From assembly GCF_002863565.1 (NCBI RefSeq), contig NZ_PGUW01000002.1, positions 248,001 to 312,000 on the forward strand: DNA of 64,000 nucleotides, in the 5' to 3' direction. Below the pieces are notes generated by a model that was given only the letters and a program-made list of their open reading frames with translations, ran no database searches and was not told where the DNA came from. A program made the position numbers and the translations under genes. Position 1 is the first letter of the stretch. Each line of letters opens with the position of its first letter. Positions 37,555 through 47,963 of the stretch are shown here, one piece after another. Origin of the DNA: Bacillus sp. V5-8f (GTDB lineage Bacteria > Bacillota > Bacilli > Bacillales > DSM-1321).

Positions 37555-37743
37555 ATGGATCGCGTAAACGAATCCATTGTAAAACCAGTTACAAAACTGC
37601 ACCGATGGAAATTTACAGTATTGTATCACGACGGCAAAATAATGGAGGTAACAACTTACGAAGATGCTATAAATGCATTGTTTTCCGGTTCCATCCTAAT
37701 TCGTGAACCTCACAAAATAAATGGTGGACCGTACAGTTGGTAA
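37555..37743 (+). CDS. Small hypothetical protein, 62 residues
   Basis: The frame begins at an ATG with a poor ribosome site. The product mixes charged and aromatic residues (HRWKFTVLYHDGKIMEVTTY) in a pattern typical of a small folded beta-alpha protein, and ends GGPYSW. Codon use resembles the neighbours. I do not recognise it. It lies between two enzymes with their own signals, so it is probably transcribed alone. Confidence 0.5.
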   Translation: MDRVNESIVKPVTKLHRWKFTVLYHDGKIMEVTTYEDAINALFSGSILIREPHKINGGPYSW

Positions 37744-37882
37744 AATCCTCGAATTACTTCTTTTTATATCATATTGGTAACAACGAAAAACATATTCTTG
37801 ACAGTTCCCCAATTTCAAAATTATACTTACTTACATAAAGTAACTAAAAATAAACGAACCATTTATGAAGAGGGGTCGCAAA

Positions 37883-38749
37883 ATGAATTTTCATAAACCG
37901 CCTTATACCTATGTTAAGCATGTAGACTTAAAGGTTGCGGACTTAGATCGATCGATTACGTTTTATAAGGAAATAATTGGACTACGCATACTGCAACAAT
38001 CCGAAAAAAAAGCGGCGCTCACCGCTGATGGCAAGACGACTCTCATCACCATTGAACAACCGGAAAACGTAACTCCTGTTCAACCTAACCGCACTGGATT
38101 ATACCATTTGGCCTTGCTTGTTCCAAATAGGGTCGACTTGTCCGTAGTACTTCGCCACCTGCTCGAGACACGATATCCCCTGCAGGGCGCTTCCGATCAT
38201 CTTGTGAGCGAAGCCATCTATTTAGCAGATCCGGATGGCAATGGAATTGAAATTTACCGTGACCGCCCTTCTGATGAATGGGAATGGGACGGCAGTGAGG
38301 TTGTAATGACAACCGAACCATTGCAGGGCCAAGATTTATTGGCTGAAGGATTAGGAAAGGAATGGAACGGATTGCCTAGCGGAACGATCATGGGACATAT
38401 TCATTTGCAGGTATCCGATCTCGATTTGGCAGAGCAATTTTACTGCAGAGGACTCGGTTTTGATCTTGTAAACAGCAAATATGGTCAAAGCGCTCGATTT
38501 GTATCGTCAGGCGGATACCATCACCATATCGGGTTGAATACTTGGCACAGCAAAGGAGCTCAGGCCGCTGAGCCAAACAGCGTGGGTCTAAAATCGTTCT
38601 CTGTGGTGCTGCCGACAGAAGAAGCAAGAAGTACAGCTATAAATCAATTACGCGCCTTAGGTGCACAGGTAACAGAGGAAAATAACGAAGTGTTTACAAA
38701 GGATCCTGCGGGCAACTTAATTCAACTTGAGGTACACACATCAATATAA
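37883..38749 (+). CDS. catE: Vicinal oxygen chelate dioxygenase, CatE-like (catechol 2,3-dioxygenase)
   Basis: 288 residues from the ATG at 37883 (GAGGGG 8 bases upstream). Two VOC modules follow one another, residues 8-130 and 165-285. Metal ligands are visible in the second module: MGHIHLQVSDL, GGYHHHIGLNTW and a late Glu in LIQLEVHT. The pattern GLYHLALLVPNR and LADPDGNGIEIYRDRP is like B. subtilis CatE. It would cleave catechol-type rings with oxygen. No regulator or partner (such as CatD) is adjacent. Other glyoxalase-like functions are possible. Confidence 0.82.
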   Translation: MNFHKPPYTYVKHVDLKVADLDRSITFYKEIIGLRILQQSEKKAALTADGKTTLITIEQPENVTPVQPNRTGLYHLALLVPNRVDLSVVLRHLLETRYPLQGASDHLVSEAIYLADPDGNGIEIYRDRPSDEWEWDGSEVVMTTEPLQGQDLLAEGLGKEWNGLPSGTIMGHIHLQVSDLDLAEQFYCRGLGFDLVNSKYGQSARFVSSGGYHHHIGLNTWHSKGAQAAEPNSVGLKSFSVVLPTEEARSTAINQLRALGAQVTEENNEVFTKDPAGNLIQLEVHTSI

Positions 38750-38768
38750 AAAGCGATGTTATAGGAGG

Positions 38769-38806
38769 AAAGGACAGAACCCAATGTGTTGGTACTGTCC
38801 TTTTTT
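38769..38806 (+). terminator. Rho-independent terminator
   Basis: AAAGGACAGAACC (38769-38781) pairs with GGTACTGTCCTTT, with one mismatch, and a T-run follows. From here to 39076 no gene is seen. Confidence 0.85.
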
Positions 38807-39076
38807 CATATGAAGTCAAAGGGGCTATCGTATATATTCCATCCCAAATAACCTGGTTATCGAACTTAGTCAATAAATCTGTTTAAAATTGCTTTACTAA
38901 CGTACAACTTCTGTTTGTGAATCGAATAAAAAATCAGCCAAAGGGTGTTCCTTGAAATAAGTTACAGTAGCGGAAGTTTATAAAGGAATTGGTTTTTATT
39001 GGATGGTTGATTGGTAATGAAAACTGGGCATAATGTGGAGGAAATTATTTGGAAACTAATTAAAGGAGGAGACAAC

Positions 39077-39364
39077 ATGCCTGAAGAAAATCTATTCTCA
39101 CCGGATCCTTTTGTACAAGAGAAGGTTGAAGACATTTGGCGTACAACATGTGGCACCTGGAAGAATTGTTCTGAAAGCAACATCCAAGAACTTTTATTGA
39201 AATGTGAAGAACAAGGCATTGATCCACAGTATTGTATGAGCTGGGTGGAGGAGCACAGCGGGAACATACCAAATTGGGACGGTGTTTCGGATGCTGCCCG
39301 GCAATGGGTAAACAACCATACGTCCACTGGTTCTCCGATTGTGTCATCTGATTTAAGTGACTAA
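39077..39364 (+). CDS. Small hypothetical protein, 95 residues
   Basis: Starts at ATG 39077 after AAAGGAGGA. The protein is acidic with four Cys spread over residues 25-60 (TTCGTWKNCSE, LKCEEQ, YCMSW) and two WV/VEEH segments. No signal peptide or membrane segment. I do not recognise the family. The strong ribosome site and a normal codon pattern support a real gene. It has no operon partner. Confidence 0.6.
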   Translation: MPEENLFSPDPFVQEKVEDIWRTTCGTWKNCSESNIQELLLKCEEQGIDPQYCMSWVEEHSGNIPNWDGVSDAARQWVNNHTSTGSPIVSSDLSD

Positions 39365-39409
39365 TTAATGCTTTAGCTAACGCGTTTGGACTGCTTTAGC
39401 TTTTCAGGG

Positions 39410-39449
39410 AAGAAAAAATTGAAGGCTGCCTGTTAGAAACAGGCAGCCT
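39410..39449 (-). terminator. Terminator of the SASP gene (minus strand)
   Basis: AGGCTGCCTGT (39423-39433) pairs perfectly with ACAGGCAGCCT (39439-39449). On the minus strand the hairpin is followed by CAATTTTTTC. Confidence 0.85.
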
Positions 39450-39512
39450 AAGCCATAATATTTAATTTTATAAATTGGAGATACAATTTGTTTACTTGAT
39501 TCAATTACTTAA

Positions 39513-39740
39513 TTAGCGAGTAGTACCGCCCATTTGTTGTCCAAATTGGCCTGCTAATTGAGATTGAGCTGTAGCAACTAAACGCTTAGTGATTTCTCCA
39601 CCAACAGAACCGTTAGCGCGAGATACTGTTTCAGCTCCAAGCTGGACACCGAATTCAGTAGCGATTTCGTATTTCATTGCATCGATAGCTTGTTGTGCTC
39701 CTGGCACTAGCTTGTCACGATTTCCACCACGTCTTGACAT
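39513..39740 (-). CDS. Alpha/beta-type small acid-soluble spore protein
   Basis: 75 residues from the ATG complementary to 39738-39740, after GGAGGTGA. It has the SASP signature: [21 protein letters not shown], containing the GPR protease site (EIATEFGV), and [23 protein letters not shown] DNA-binding helix residues ([14 protein letters not shown]). A Gln/Gly-rich C-terminus follows. SASPs coat and protect spore DNA and are made in the forespore under sigma G. This gene is the best single sign that the host forms endospores. Confidence 0.95.
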   Translation of the reverse strand: MSRRGGNRDKLVPGAQQAIDAMKYEIATEFGVQLGAETVSRANGSVGGEITKRLVATAQSQLAGQFGQQMGGTTR

Positions 39741-39854
39741 GTTTTTCACCTCCTTTGCTGTTTGTAATATTAATGTCCCTTGTTTCTCGATTATTGATAC
39801 TTTGTAAATATTGGCTAAATAAGAAATGCTAGCTAACCCAGGTTATCTCCCCAA

Positions 39855-40076
39855 TTGAACGATATTGCGGAAGCTCCTCACGTGAAGCCTCTTCAAATTG
39901 TATTAGCATGGACGATACGTACGGAAGGAGTCATATCCATTCCGAAAGCAGTGAAGGAGCCGCATATTTTTGAGAACGCAAAAGCGGCCACCATACTCTT
40001 TACCCAAGAAGAACTGGATCGATTAGATGTCGCCTTTCCAAAACCACCACAGAAAGTACCTTTAGATATAATTTAA
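39855..40076 (+). pseudogene. Aldo/keto reductase, C-terminal remnant
   Basis: The frame holds about 73 residues that match only the end of aldo/keto reductases: KPLQIVLAWTIRTEGVISIP, then KAVKEPHIFENAKA and the closing PKPPQKVPLDI. The catalytic Asp, Tyr, Lys and His region is missing. The sequence upstream is AT-rich non-coding DNA with no trace of the N-terminus. A TTG opens the frame without a ribosome site. It is best read as a decayed fragment left by a deletion. Confidence 0.85.
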
Positions 40077-40143
40077 CAGTCTAGATTATTTGACCTAACA
40101 AACAAAAAAACAGCATAAAAATAATTTGTAAAGAGGAAAAATG

Positions 40144-40192
40144 CCTCCTGAAATCGTATTTAATCATTAGGATTTCATTTGGAGGTTTTTTT
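40144..40192 (+). terminator. Rho-independent terminator
   Basis: CCTCC and GAAATC (40144-40155) pair with GATTTC and GGAGG (40171-40185), with a small internal bulge, followed by seven T. It probably ended the now decayed reductase gene. Confidence 0.75.
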
Positions 40193-40226
40193 GTAAGCAA
40201 TTAGGAGAGAGAGTGGGGGATAAGGG

Positions 40227-40745
40227 ATGGGGGAATTACGAGAAAAGAAAAGTAAACACACTGGGACCACCGTGATGCTTACCGTTTTGGCGTTTGTTTT
40301 TATCGGTATTCCTATAGCACACTCCAGCACTGATGATCATGGACGCAGCGTGTATAATACCGCATGGAGTGAGGAAAAAAACGGGATTGTAACGACAATC
40401 GACCAAGTAAAGATTTACCGGACGGAGAAAAACATCGATGAGGGATTCGATAATGAGCTGTCAGTTTCGGTAAAGATTGAAAACACAACAGGACATAGCA
40501 TCTACGCCACTCCCGAAGAGGGAAAATTAGTGATTGGCAAAATTCAAATGAACGCAAATACTGATGCAAGCGATAAAATAGGCCGAGAAATTTTGAGCGG
40601 TGCGGTAAGCGAAGGAACGGTTCGATATCAGCTTAAAGAAGATATTAATATCAGATCCATTAAGAAAATCCGCTTATCCTGGCCCCAATCGGACGAAAAA
40701 GTAAAACCCGAAAGTAATGATATTACCATCAACTTAGCAAAATGA
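40227..40745 (+). CDS. Exported hypothetical protein (DUF4352-like)
   Basis: 172 residues. An N-terminal hydrophobic segment (TVMLTVLAFVFIGIPIAHSS, residues 15-34) acts as a signal or anchor. The remaining part is a beta-rich domain with ENGIVTTIDQVKIYR-like and SVSVKIENTTGHSIY segments, similar in style to Ig-like DUF4352/telomeric-like sandwich domains of secreted Bacillus proteins. The ATG at 40227 follows ATAAGGG. Function unknown; it should sit outside the membrane. It is monocistronic. Confidence 0.6.
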   Translation: MGELREKKSKHTGTTVMLTVLAFVFIGIPIAHSSTDDHGRSVYNTAWSEEKNGIVTTIDQVKIYRTEKNIDEGFDNELSVSVKIENTTGHSIYATPEEGKLVIGKIQMNANTDASDKIGREILSGAVSEGTVRYQLKEDINIRSIKKIRLSWPQSDEKVKPESNDITINLAK

Positions 40746-40785
40746 TGCTCAGTAGAATATAAAGAAAAATACTGAATATTTCAAT

Positions 40786-40811
40786 CATATGCTTAGAGCA
40801 TATGTTTTTTT
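40786..40811 (+). terminator. Rho-independent terminator
   Basis: CATATGCT (40786-40793) pairs perfectly with AGCATATG (40797-40804), followed by seven T. Confidence 0.85.
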
Positions 40812-40902
40812 ATTCGCTTTTTTAGCTTTTCACATAATTGGTTACATCACTTTTAAAAGGGGAATATTCCAAATAAGGATAATATGAGGTGATAAAACAG
40901 GG

Positions 40903-42510
40903 ATGATTTATTTAAGCAAAACACATAACCCTATGAACAACAGAAAAATAATAGAAGCGTATACAGGAGTAAGAAGTCATAAGCTTAAAAATGCATGGGA
41001 TGAAACGGACCGGCTCTTTAAAAAACACAGTAGAAATTATCCAGTGCCTTCCGTTTTTTCTATTAAATCTGTGCTAGATGGAATAAAATCAATGAGCATT
41101 TTTTTATTGGTAAAATCTATTAAAGCAGACCAATTCTGGATGGGTGATACATCTATAGATAGGAATGGCAACATTTTTCCAGATTGGAAAAGTATACTGG
41201 ACCAGGAATCGGATAACTTGCTAAGAAAGGTCAGAAGGGAAGTATCGGTAACCGACTTCGGTGCTGTTGGCGATGGGGCAACTGATAACACCGAAGCATT
41301 TAAAAAGGCAATTGCAAATGGAAGGGTAAAGGTGGTTATTCCAGAAGGGACATTTGTAGTAAAGGGATTAAAGCTTCCTTCTTACACTTTTTTGGCGGGC
41401 GCTGGAAAAGAGAAAACCGTGCTCAAGCTTCACGATGCGGCGCCTAAAGAGGAATGGCTCATAACTAACGCACATCATGTTAAAGGAGATCGTAATATCC
41501 ATGTAGAAGGGATGAGTTTGGACTGGAATGTTGAAAGGTTGGGCAACGTGGAATCGACTGCCGCCGGAAACAATCGGTCCAGCTGTCTGACTTTTGCTAA
41601 TGTAACTTTTGGTTGGGTAAAAAATGTTGAAGCGATTAATCCAGGACTACATTGTTTTGACGTATCTTCTACTGTTTACACGTATCTTGGGGATGGAACA
41701 CGCAGCCGGGGCGGCAGCAAATATATCTGGCTTGATAACCTCAATGGCTATGGTTTTGGGGACGATGGCATCACCACACATCACAGCGACTATATTTATA
41801 TAACAAATTCTCATATGTGTGACCCAAGCGGGAGATCCCACAAAAAAGGGTTCAGCAATTCAAACGGTATTGAAGTGGATGATGGGTCGCGGAACGTTTG
41901 GCTTGTGAATAATTCTACAGCCCGTTGCTTTGGCGGGGTAGAAATTAAAGCACATCATAATGCTTCAGCGGCGTCGAACGTTGTAATTATCGGCCACTTA
42001 TCCGTAAATGACAATCGTTCCTATAACTTCCGCCATATCGGCCACCATAAACAGTTTGATCCGGAGTCGAAAACCGCCTTTAATATAAAAGCCATGAATA
42101 TCGTCTCCATCGCTCCCATTTACACCGATTTATATCAGAATTCCACTCCGCGAGGCATGGTGGTTTCCGCTTATAAAAATGTGGCTGTAAACCATTTTAC
42201 GCTACTAGGCGATCCGGATTATGATTATAAAGGGGAGCCAGTCATTGCAATTCAATACAGGGCCAGAAACGTGGCTATTAAAAACGTAAAATTGCATGGT
42301 TTTAAAAATGCGGGAGCCTATATCAAAGTGTTTGGCGGAGAGCAGCGGGCTGACAATGTCTCCATACAGAACGTTCACGCTGACAAGCAAGCGGCTGAAT
42401 CAATTGACATTGGAGCAAGCATTGAAAGTGCCAATGTGGAGAATATTAACATCGCAGAAAAGATAGATACGAAAGATTCTAAGTTGGCCAAAAAGGGGAA
42501 CCGCCGATAG
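40903..42510 (+). CDS. Right-handed beta-helix protein (pectate-lyase superfamily)
   Basis: 535 residues. An N-terminal basic region of about 105 residues without a signal peptide precedes VTDFGAVGDGATDNTEAFKK (about residues 109-128), the opening motif of Pectate_lyase_3/GH28-like helices. Repeated beta-helix rungs run to about residue 520 (VEGMSLDW, NNSTARCFGG, IKAHHNASAA, AIKNVKLHGF). Such proteins cut or bind polysaccharide, or act as surface spikes. GAGGTGAT precedes the ATG. It stands alone, outside any polysaccharide cluster. A second beta-helix protein lies at 61534. Confidence 0.8.
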   Translation: MIYLSKTHNPMNNRKIIEAYTGVRSHKLKNAWDETDRLFKKHSRNYPVPSVFSIKSVLDGIKSMSIFLLVKSIKADQFWMGDTSIDRNGNIFPDWKSILDQESDNLLRKVRREVSVTDFGAVGDGATDNTEAFKKAIANGRVKVVIPEGTFVVKGLKLPSYTFLAGAGKEKTVLKLHDAAPKEEWLITNAHHVKGDRNIHVEGMSLDWNVERLGNVESTAAGNNRSSCLTFANVTFGWVKNVEAINPGLHCFDVSSTVYTYLGDGTRSRGGSKYIWLDNLNGYGFGDDGITTHHSDYIYITNSHMCDPSGRSHKKGFSNSNGIEVDDGSRNVWLVNNSTARCFGGVEIKAHHNASAASNVVIIGHLSVNDNRSYNFRHIGHHKQFDPESKTAFNIKAMNIVSIAPIYTDLYQNSTPRGMVVSAYKNVAVNHFTLLGDPDYDYKGEPVIAIQYRARNVAIKNVKLHGFKNAGAYIKVFGGEQRADNVSIQNVHADKQAAESIDIGASIESANVENINIAEKIDTKDSKLAKKGNRR

Positions 42511-42527
42511 GCGCATTCCCCTTTTTT
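42491..42527 (+). terminator. Rho-independent terminator overlapping the stop codon
   Basis: AAGGGGAA (42493-42500) pairs with the TTCCCCTT region (42516-42523), and CGCC with GGCG inside; a T-run follows. The hairpin includes the stop codon. Confidence 0.82.
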
Positions 42528-42540
42528 GTTTTTCATCTAA

Positions 42541-42804
42541 TTATTTAGAAGAAAATTTGTTTACATACTCTTTAATCATTTCAGGGGTAACATGTTTTCT
42601 TGAAGGCACTACCCTTAATGTTGCAAGTAAATTAATTTTGTCAGTAACTTCATTAATTTTATCGGTTGTAAATGGTTTGTCTTGCTGGCACAAAGAAACT
42701 GCTTCATCAATGTAGCGCTCGCGTTGTTCATCGAGAGCTTCAAATTGTTTATAAGTTCGATGCTGTTTATTAGCATGCTTGATTAGATCTTTATGAACAC
42801 TCAT
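42541..42804 (-). CDS. DUF2533 family protein (YpbS-like)
   Basis: 87 residues from the ATG complementary to 42802-42804, chosen for AGGAGTGA upstream; the longer frame begins with a hydrophobic part that has no ribosome site. The pattern VHKDLIKHANKQHRTYKQF, then LDEQRERYIDEAV and KPFTTDKINEVTDKIN, resembles B. subtilis YpbS. It is predicted to be all-helical and cytoplasmic. Function unknown. It is convergent with the beta-helix gene. Confidence 0.75.
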   Translation of the reverse strand: MSVHKDLIKHANKQHRTYKQFEALDEQRERYIDEAVSLCQQDKPFTTDKINEVTDKINLLATLRVVPSRKHVTPEMIKEYVNKFSSK

Positions 42805-43040
42805 CTTCAAGTTCACTCCTGTTTTTTGACTACCCTCTATAATACCAATTTCTGATTCAATCGTTAAGAGAAATAAATACCTGATTCTAAATGATTTTTT
42901 CATTAGCCTCCCGAAAGAAAGACATTTTACTTCCTAGCTTCCGGAATATTGTCCTTCATGTCCCCGATGAAGACCATATCAATGATACTACATAGTTTTT
43001 GAAATCTTTACTGAAAATAAGGATAAACGGGGGCAGGACA

Positions 43041-43940
43041 ATGGAAGAAGAATTAGTAATGAGGGGAAAGAGGATCCCCATTACGAACCCTGAACAAATC
43101 ATTTGGCCTGACTTGGGAATTACAAAATTAGATTATTTAATATATTTAGCCGAAGTAGCACCATACCTTATCAGTCATTCGAAAGATCGTCTTTTGATGA
43201 TGTGGGTATATCCCCATGGTATAGCAGGGAAGAGAATCGAGAAAAGATCATTACCCGCACGGGCGCCGCTATGGGTTCCAAGCAGTTTTTATAAGGAAAA
43301 ACAACGGATCCTGTTAAATGATACTTCTACACTTATTTGGGCTGCCGAATACGGAACTGTTGAATTTCATGTTCCATTCGACAGTGTGAGAAAAGAAAAT
43401 TATCCTTTGGAGCTGGTGTTTGATTTAGACCCTCCTGACGACGAAAGTTTTGGACTAGTGTTAGAGGTAGCGTGTGAATTGAAACGGGTGCTGGAGTCTC
43501 TTGGGCTACAGGCTGTTCCAAGGACATCCGGTTCTACAGGCCTGCAAATCTTTGTGCCGATAGCCCCGATATACACATTCGAACAGACAAGGACTATAAA
43601 CACATTCATTGCGAACTATTTTCTAGAGAAAATGCCTGATAAAATCACCCTGGAGCGTGTGGTTGCGAAGAGAGGCAAAAAGCTTTATTTTGATTATTTA
43701 CAATTATGGAAGGGCAGAACCATGCCTGCGGTTTATTCCGCACGCGCAAAACCAAAGGCCACCGTAGCTGCACCGGTTACCTGGGAAGAAGTCCAGACAG
43801 GCTTTATGCCAACTGACTTTACAATCCTAAATATCAAACAGCGGATTTCCGATAAAGGGGATTTGTTTTCTGCCATCACATTGGAAAAGGAAAATCAAAG
43901 CCTTGATGAAATCCTTTCATTCATTCAAAAAGCACTGTAA
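43041..43940 (+). CDS. LigD-type polymerase/primase domain protein
   Basis: 299 residues from the ATG at 43041 after GGGGG. The archaeo-eukaryotic primase domain of LigD is complete: TNPEQIIWPDLGITKLDYL at the start, the metal-binding VFDLDPPD near residue 136, TSGSTGLQIFVPI near residue 168, and the third Asp in LYFDYLQ near residue 220. LigD PolDom fills or extends broken DNA ends in non-homologous end joining with Ku. Here no ligase or nuclease domain is attached, and neither ku nor ligD is in the window. It should act on DNA ends in the cytoplasm. Confidence 0.85.
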   Translation: MEEELVMRGKRIPITNPEQIIWPDLGITKLDYLIYLAEVAPYLISHSKDRLLMMWVYPHGIAGKRIEKRSLPARAPLWVPSSFYKEKQRILLNDTSTLIWAAEYGTVEFHVPFDSVRKENYPLELVFDLDPPDDESFGLVLEVACELKRVLESLGLQAVPRTSGSTGLQIFVPIAPIYTFEQTRTINTFIANYFLEKMPDKITLERVVAKRGKKLYFDYLQLWKGRTMPAVYSARAKPKATVAAPVTWEEVQTGFMPTDFTILNIKQRISDKGDLFSAITLEKENQSLDEILSFIQKAL

Positions 43941-44004
43941 TTCCTGGTCGAACGGGTCACATTTGCTAACCTCCGGAATATGATTTCCCTAAGAGGTGAT
44001 GTAA

Positions 44005-44358
44005 ATGGAAAATAACACAAATGTTTGTTTTTACTGTAAAAAATTAGTGACATTTACTGCTGAAACATGCCCAAATTGCCATAAACCAAAGAGGTTTATT
44101 TTCGAAGATGCCATACAGGCAAGAAAAACTGAAGAATTAAAACAACAAGAAGAATGGAATAGAAAGGAAGTAATGAGGTTAAGGAAACTGAATTCAAGAC
44201 CCATTCAATGGGAATACATGAAAGCTATTTCACCAACCGAGCATGAAATGAATAAACTGGGGGCCTATGGCTGGGAGCTTGCTGCTACGCAAACTGTGAA
44301 ACTGAAAAAGGATGAATACATACATGAGTATATATTTAAACGAATTTATAAACAATGA
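44005..44358 (+). CDS. Zinc-ribbon protein with DUF4177-like C-terminus
   Basis: 117 residues. The N-terminal CFYCKK and CPNCHK pairs (residues 8-27) form a zinc ribbon. A charged helix of about 30 residues links it to IQWEYMKAISPTEHEMNKLG, then AYGWELAATQTV and YIFKRIY, the pattern of DUF4177 domains. GAGGTGAT precedes the start. Function unknown. Another small zinc-ribbon gene follows at 44438, so the two may be transcribed together. Confidence 0.7.
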   Translation: MENNTNVCFYCKKLVTFTAETCPNCHKPKRFIFEDAIQARKTEELKQQEEWNRKEVMRLRKLNSRPIQWEYMKAISPTEHEMNKLGAYGWELAATQTVKLKKDEYIHEYIFKRIYKQ

Positions 44359-44437
44359 ACTATGGCAGCATGTTTGAAACCATTGCCTATAGTTAAAACG
44401 GTAATAGAAAGGAAAATGAATTTGGGAGTGAATTCTA

Positions 44438-44578
44438 ATGGTAAACGCACAAGTTCAGAAATACTGCGAACACTGCCGGACAGAGACAGTGCATGATGCA
44501 CAGGAAGATGCCCTTGAAATAGAATATCGTTGTACCATTTGTAATAACCATGAGGAAGTAATTAAGAATTTTTTCTAG
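44438..44578 (+). CDS. Small zinc-ribbon protein, 46 residues
   Basis: The frame begins at ATG 44438 after TGGGAGTGAA. It contains YCEHCRTETVHDA near the start and RCTICNNHEEV near the end, giving two CxxC knuckles about 20 residues apart, the spacing of a zinc ribbon. It ends at TAG 44578. Its size explains why it is easily missed. The role is unknown; such mini-ribbons often bind nucleic acid or proteins. Confidence 0.7.
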   Translation: MVNAQVQKYCEHCRTETVHDAQEDALEIEYRCTICNNHEEVIKNFF

Positions 44579-44715
44579 AATGCCTATATTCAATACTTGT
44601 TCCGGGCATCCTTCGATGATAAAGTCGCTTACACATTCCCACCATATGGATTGGTGAAAAACTCCGCGTACAGGAAATAATAAGGGCGATAACCTCGAAA
44701 GGAAGGGATGCTAGC

Positions 44716-45405
44716 ATGTCGTTAGAATGGTTTGACAGAGTATGCGGAGAGCTCCAGGATAGTCTTGAATCAATCTGTGATAAGTATGATCAAAACGGTG
44801 AGATGTCTATTGAACGTGGCGCTAAGCACCCGCGGATTGAATTTTACACAGAGGGTGAAGATGTTGACAGGGAGTATTTCTGTACGTTGTTTTTTGACCC
44901 TCATAATGAAGAATTCTATATAGAATCCTTTGAACCGGATCTTGCCCAGGTTAGCAAGGTGGTTTTAACCGATATAGAGGATATCGTTGATGCTGTTCAT
45001 GAACGTTTTCATGATTATATGAATGGCGACATCATGCAAGAAGATTTAATCGATGAAGATGAAGACATGGATGATGGAATATATTTGGACGAAGAAGAAA
45101 TACGCGATCTTGATGGGCGCGGCGAAATACAGCTGCTTGAGGAAATTGATGTAGATTGGGAAACTCCTGAAGTAACGGCCTATTATCAAGAAAATGATGT
45201 AGAAGTAACCTACCAATTCGGGATTGTTCAAGAGACCGGGGATGGAGTCTTAAAGCGTGTGAACCGGATTTGGACGGATGATGAAGACATGATCAAGGAT
45301 GAAACAAACTTTATTTTCAGTAAAGAAGAAGCGAGCACCATTATTGCCATGATTGCCAGCCATATGGATTCCCTCACCGAAATGGATTACCAGGGGGAAG
45401 TGTAG
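44716..45405 (+). CDS. Acidic hypothetical protein
   Basis: 229 residues after GAAAGGAAGGG. The central region is strongly acidic (DEDEDMDDGIYLDEEEIRDLD near residues 113-133), flanked by two folded parts. No signal peptide or membrane segment is visible. The N-terminal part EWFDRVCGELQDSLESICDK and the aromatic-rich EYFCTLFFDPHNEEFYIESF suggest a conserved Bacillus family, but I cannot name it. It has its own terminator and converges on ldh. Confidence 0.65.
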   Translation: MSLEWFDRVCGELQDSLESICDKYDQNGEMSIERGAKHPRIEFYTEGEDVDREYFCTLFFDPHNEEFYIESFEPDLAQVSKVVLTDIEDIVDAVHERFHDYMNGDIMQEDLIDEDEDMDDGIYLDEEEIRDLDGRGEIQLLEEIDVDWETPEVTAYYQENDVEVTYQFGIVQETGDGVLKRVNRIWTDDEDMIKDETNFIFSKEEASTIIAMIASHMDSLTEMDYQGEV

Positions 45406-45415
45406 CTTTAATCGT

Positions 45416-45452
45416 AAAAAAGAACCAATTCGATCCAGAATTGGTTCTTTTC
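45416..45452. terminator. Bidirectional terminator between the acidic protein and ldh
   Basis: AAAAGAACCAATTC pairs perfectly with GAATTGGTTCTTTT across GATCCA. A and T flanks on both sides serve both converging genes. Confidence 0.9.
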
Positions 45453-45463
45453 GCAGTTACTAT

Positions 45464-46947
<1,484 letters not shown>

Positions 46948-47949
46948 ATGAATACGAAGAAATGGTTAATAGGCATTACCACGTCCGCGGTAATACTATG
47001 GGGAGGGTCCGTTACTTCCGCGCATGAGAAAACATACACTGTGAAATCTGGGGATACGTTATGGAAGATAGCGACAGGAAACAGTGTTTCCGTTGAAAAT
47101 ATTAAAAAGTGGAACGGCTTGAAAAGCAATCAAATCGTTACTGGGCAAAAATTATCTATGTTAGCTCCGCATACACACGAAATTTCATATATTGTTAAAC
47201 AAGGAAACACCCTGCCTACTATCGCAAAAAATTATAATCTGCTAATAGCAGATATTAAATTAAAAAATAACCTCACGAGCGACACAATCCGCCCTGGACA
47301 AAAATTGCTCCTTCCTAATCAAAAAGGGACATATAGTAGCCATACTGTAATAAAAGGGGATACATTATTTAAGATTTCCAGGGATTATAATGTTCCACTA
47401 CAAAATTTGAAGCTTTTCAATAACTTAAACACAGATGCTGTAAACATAGGACAAGTTTTGAAGCTTACAGCACCGGTAAATGCTGTGGCTGCAAACTCTG
47501 AGATATACATACAAGACGGGGTTTTTCCACTTGCTAAGGGGACGTATAAACCATATAGTGACACTTGGGGCGACTCACGAGCATTTGGCGGAACACGTAC
47601 CCACGAAGGAACTGATATTTTAGCCGCAAAAGGAACACCACTTTACTCACCAACAGATGGAATCATTGAAAGATATGGCTGGAACGAACTTGGCGGTTGG
47701 AGAATCACAATTAAAACGAAAGAAGGATACCTTTTATATTTTGCCCATCTGAGCAAATATGCATCGGGACTTGGTCTCGGAGTTTCAGTGAAAAAGGGGC
47801 AATTGATCGGCCAGGTTGGAGATAGCGGTTACGGACCACAGGGCACCACAGGAAAATTCGTTTCTCACTTACACTTTGGCGTATACAATCCTCAGTGGAG
47901 GGCAGTAAACGGTTATAAAAATCTTCGCCATTGGGAACTGAATGAATAA
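46948..47949 (+). CDS. LysM-M23 secreted cell-wall peptidase
   Basis: 333 residues. A signal peptide (WLIGITTSAVILWGGSVTSA) ends near residue 26. Three LysM repeats follow at about residues 28-72, 78-123 and 130-174 (YTVKSGDTLWKIA, YIVKQGNTLPTIAKNY, HTVIKGDTLFKISRDY). The M23 domain has GTRTHEGTDILAAKGTPLYS and HLHFGVY, giving the zinc-binding H...D and HxH. It should cleave peptide bridges in peptidoglycan outside the cell. GGGGG precedes the start. It is divergent from ldh. Confidence 0.9.
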   Translation: MNTKKWLIGITTSAVILWGGSVTSAHEKTYTVKSGDTLWKIATGNSVSVENIKKWNGLKSNQIVTGQKLSMLAPHTHEISYIVKQGNTLPTIAKNYNLLIADIKLKNNLTSDTIRPGQKLLLPNQKGTYSSHTVIKGDTLFKISRDYNVPLQNLKLFNNLNTDAVNIGQVLKLTAPVNAVAANSEIYIQDGVFPLAKGTYKPYSDTWGDSRAFGGTRTHEGTDILAAKGTPLYSPTDGIIERYGWNELGGWRITIKTKEGYLLYFAHLSKYASGLGLGVSVKKGQLIGQVGDSGYGPQGTTGKFVSHLHFGVYNPQWRAVNGYKNLRHWELNE

Positions 47950-47963
47950 TTCTGAATCAATTT

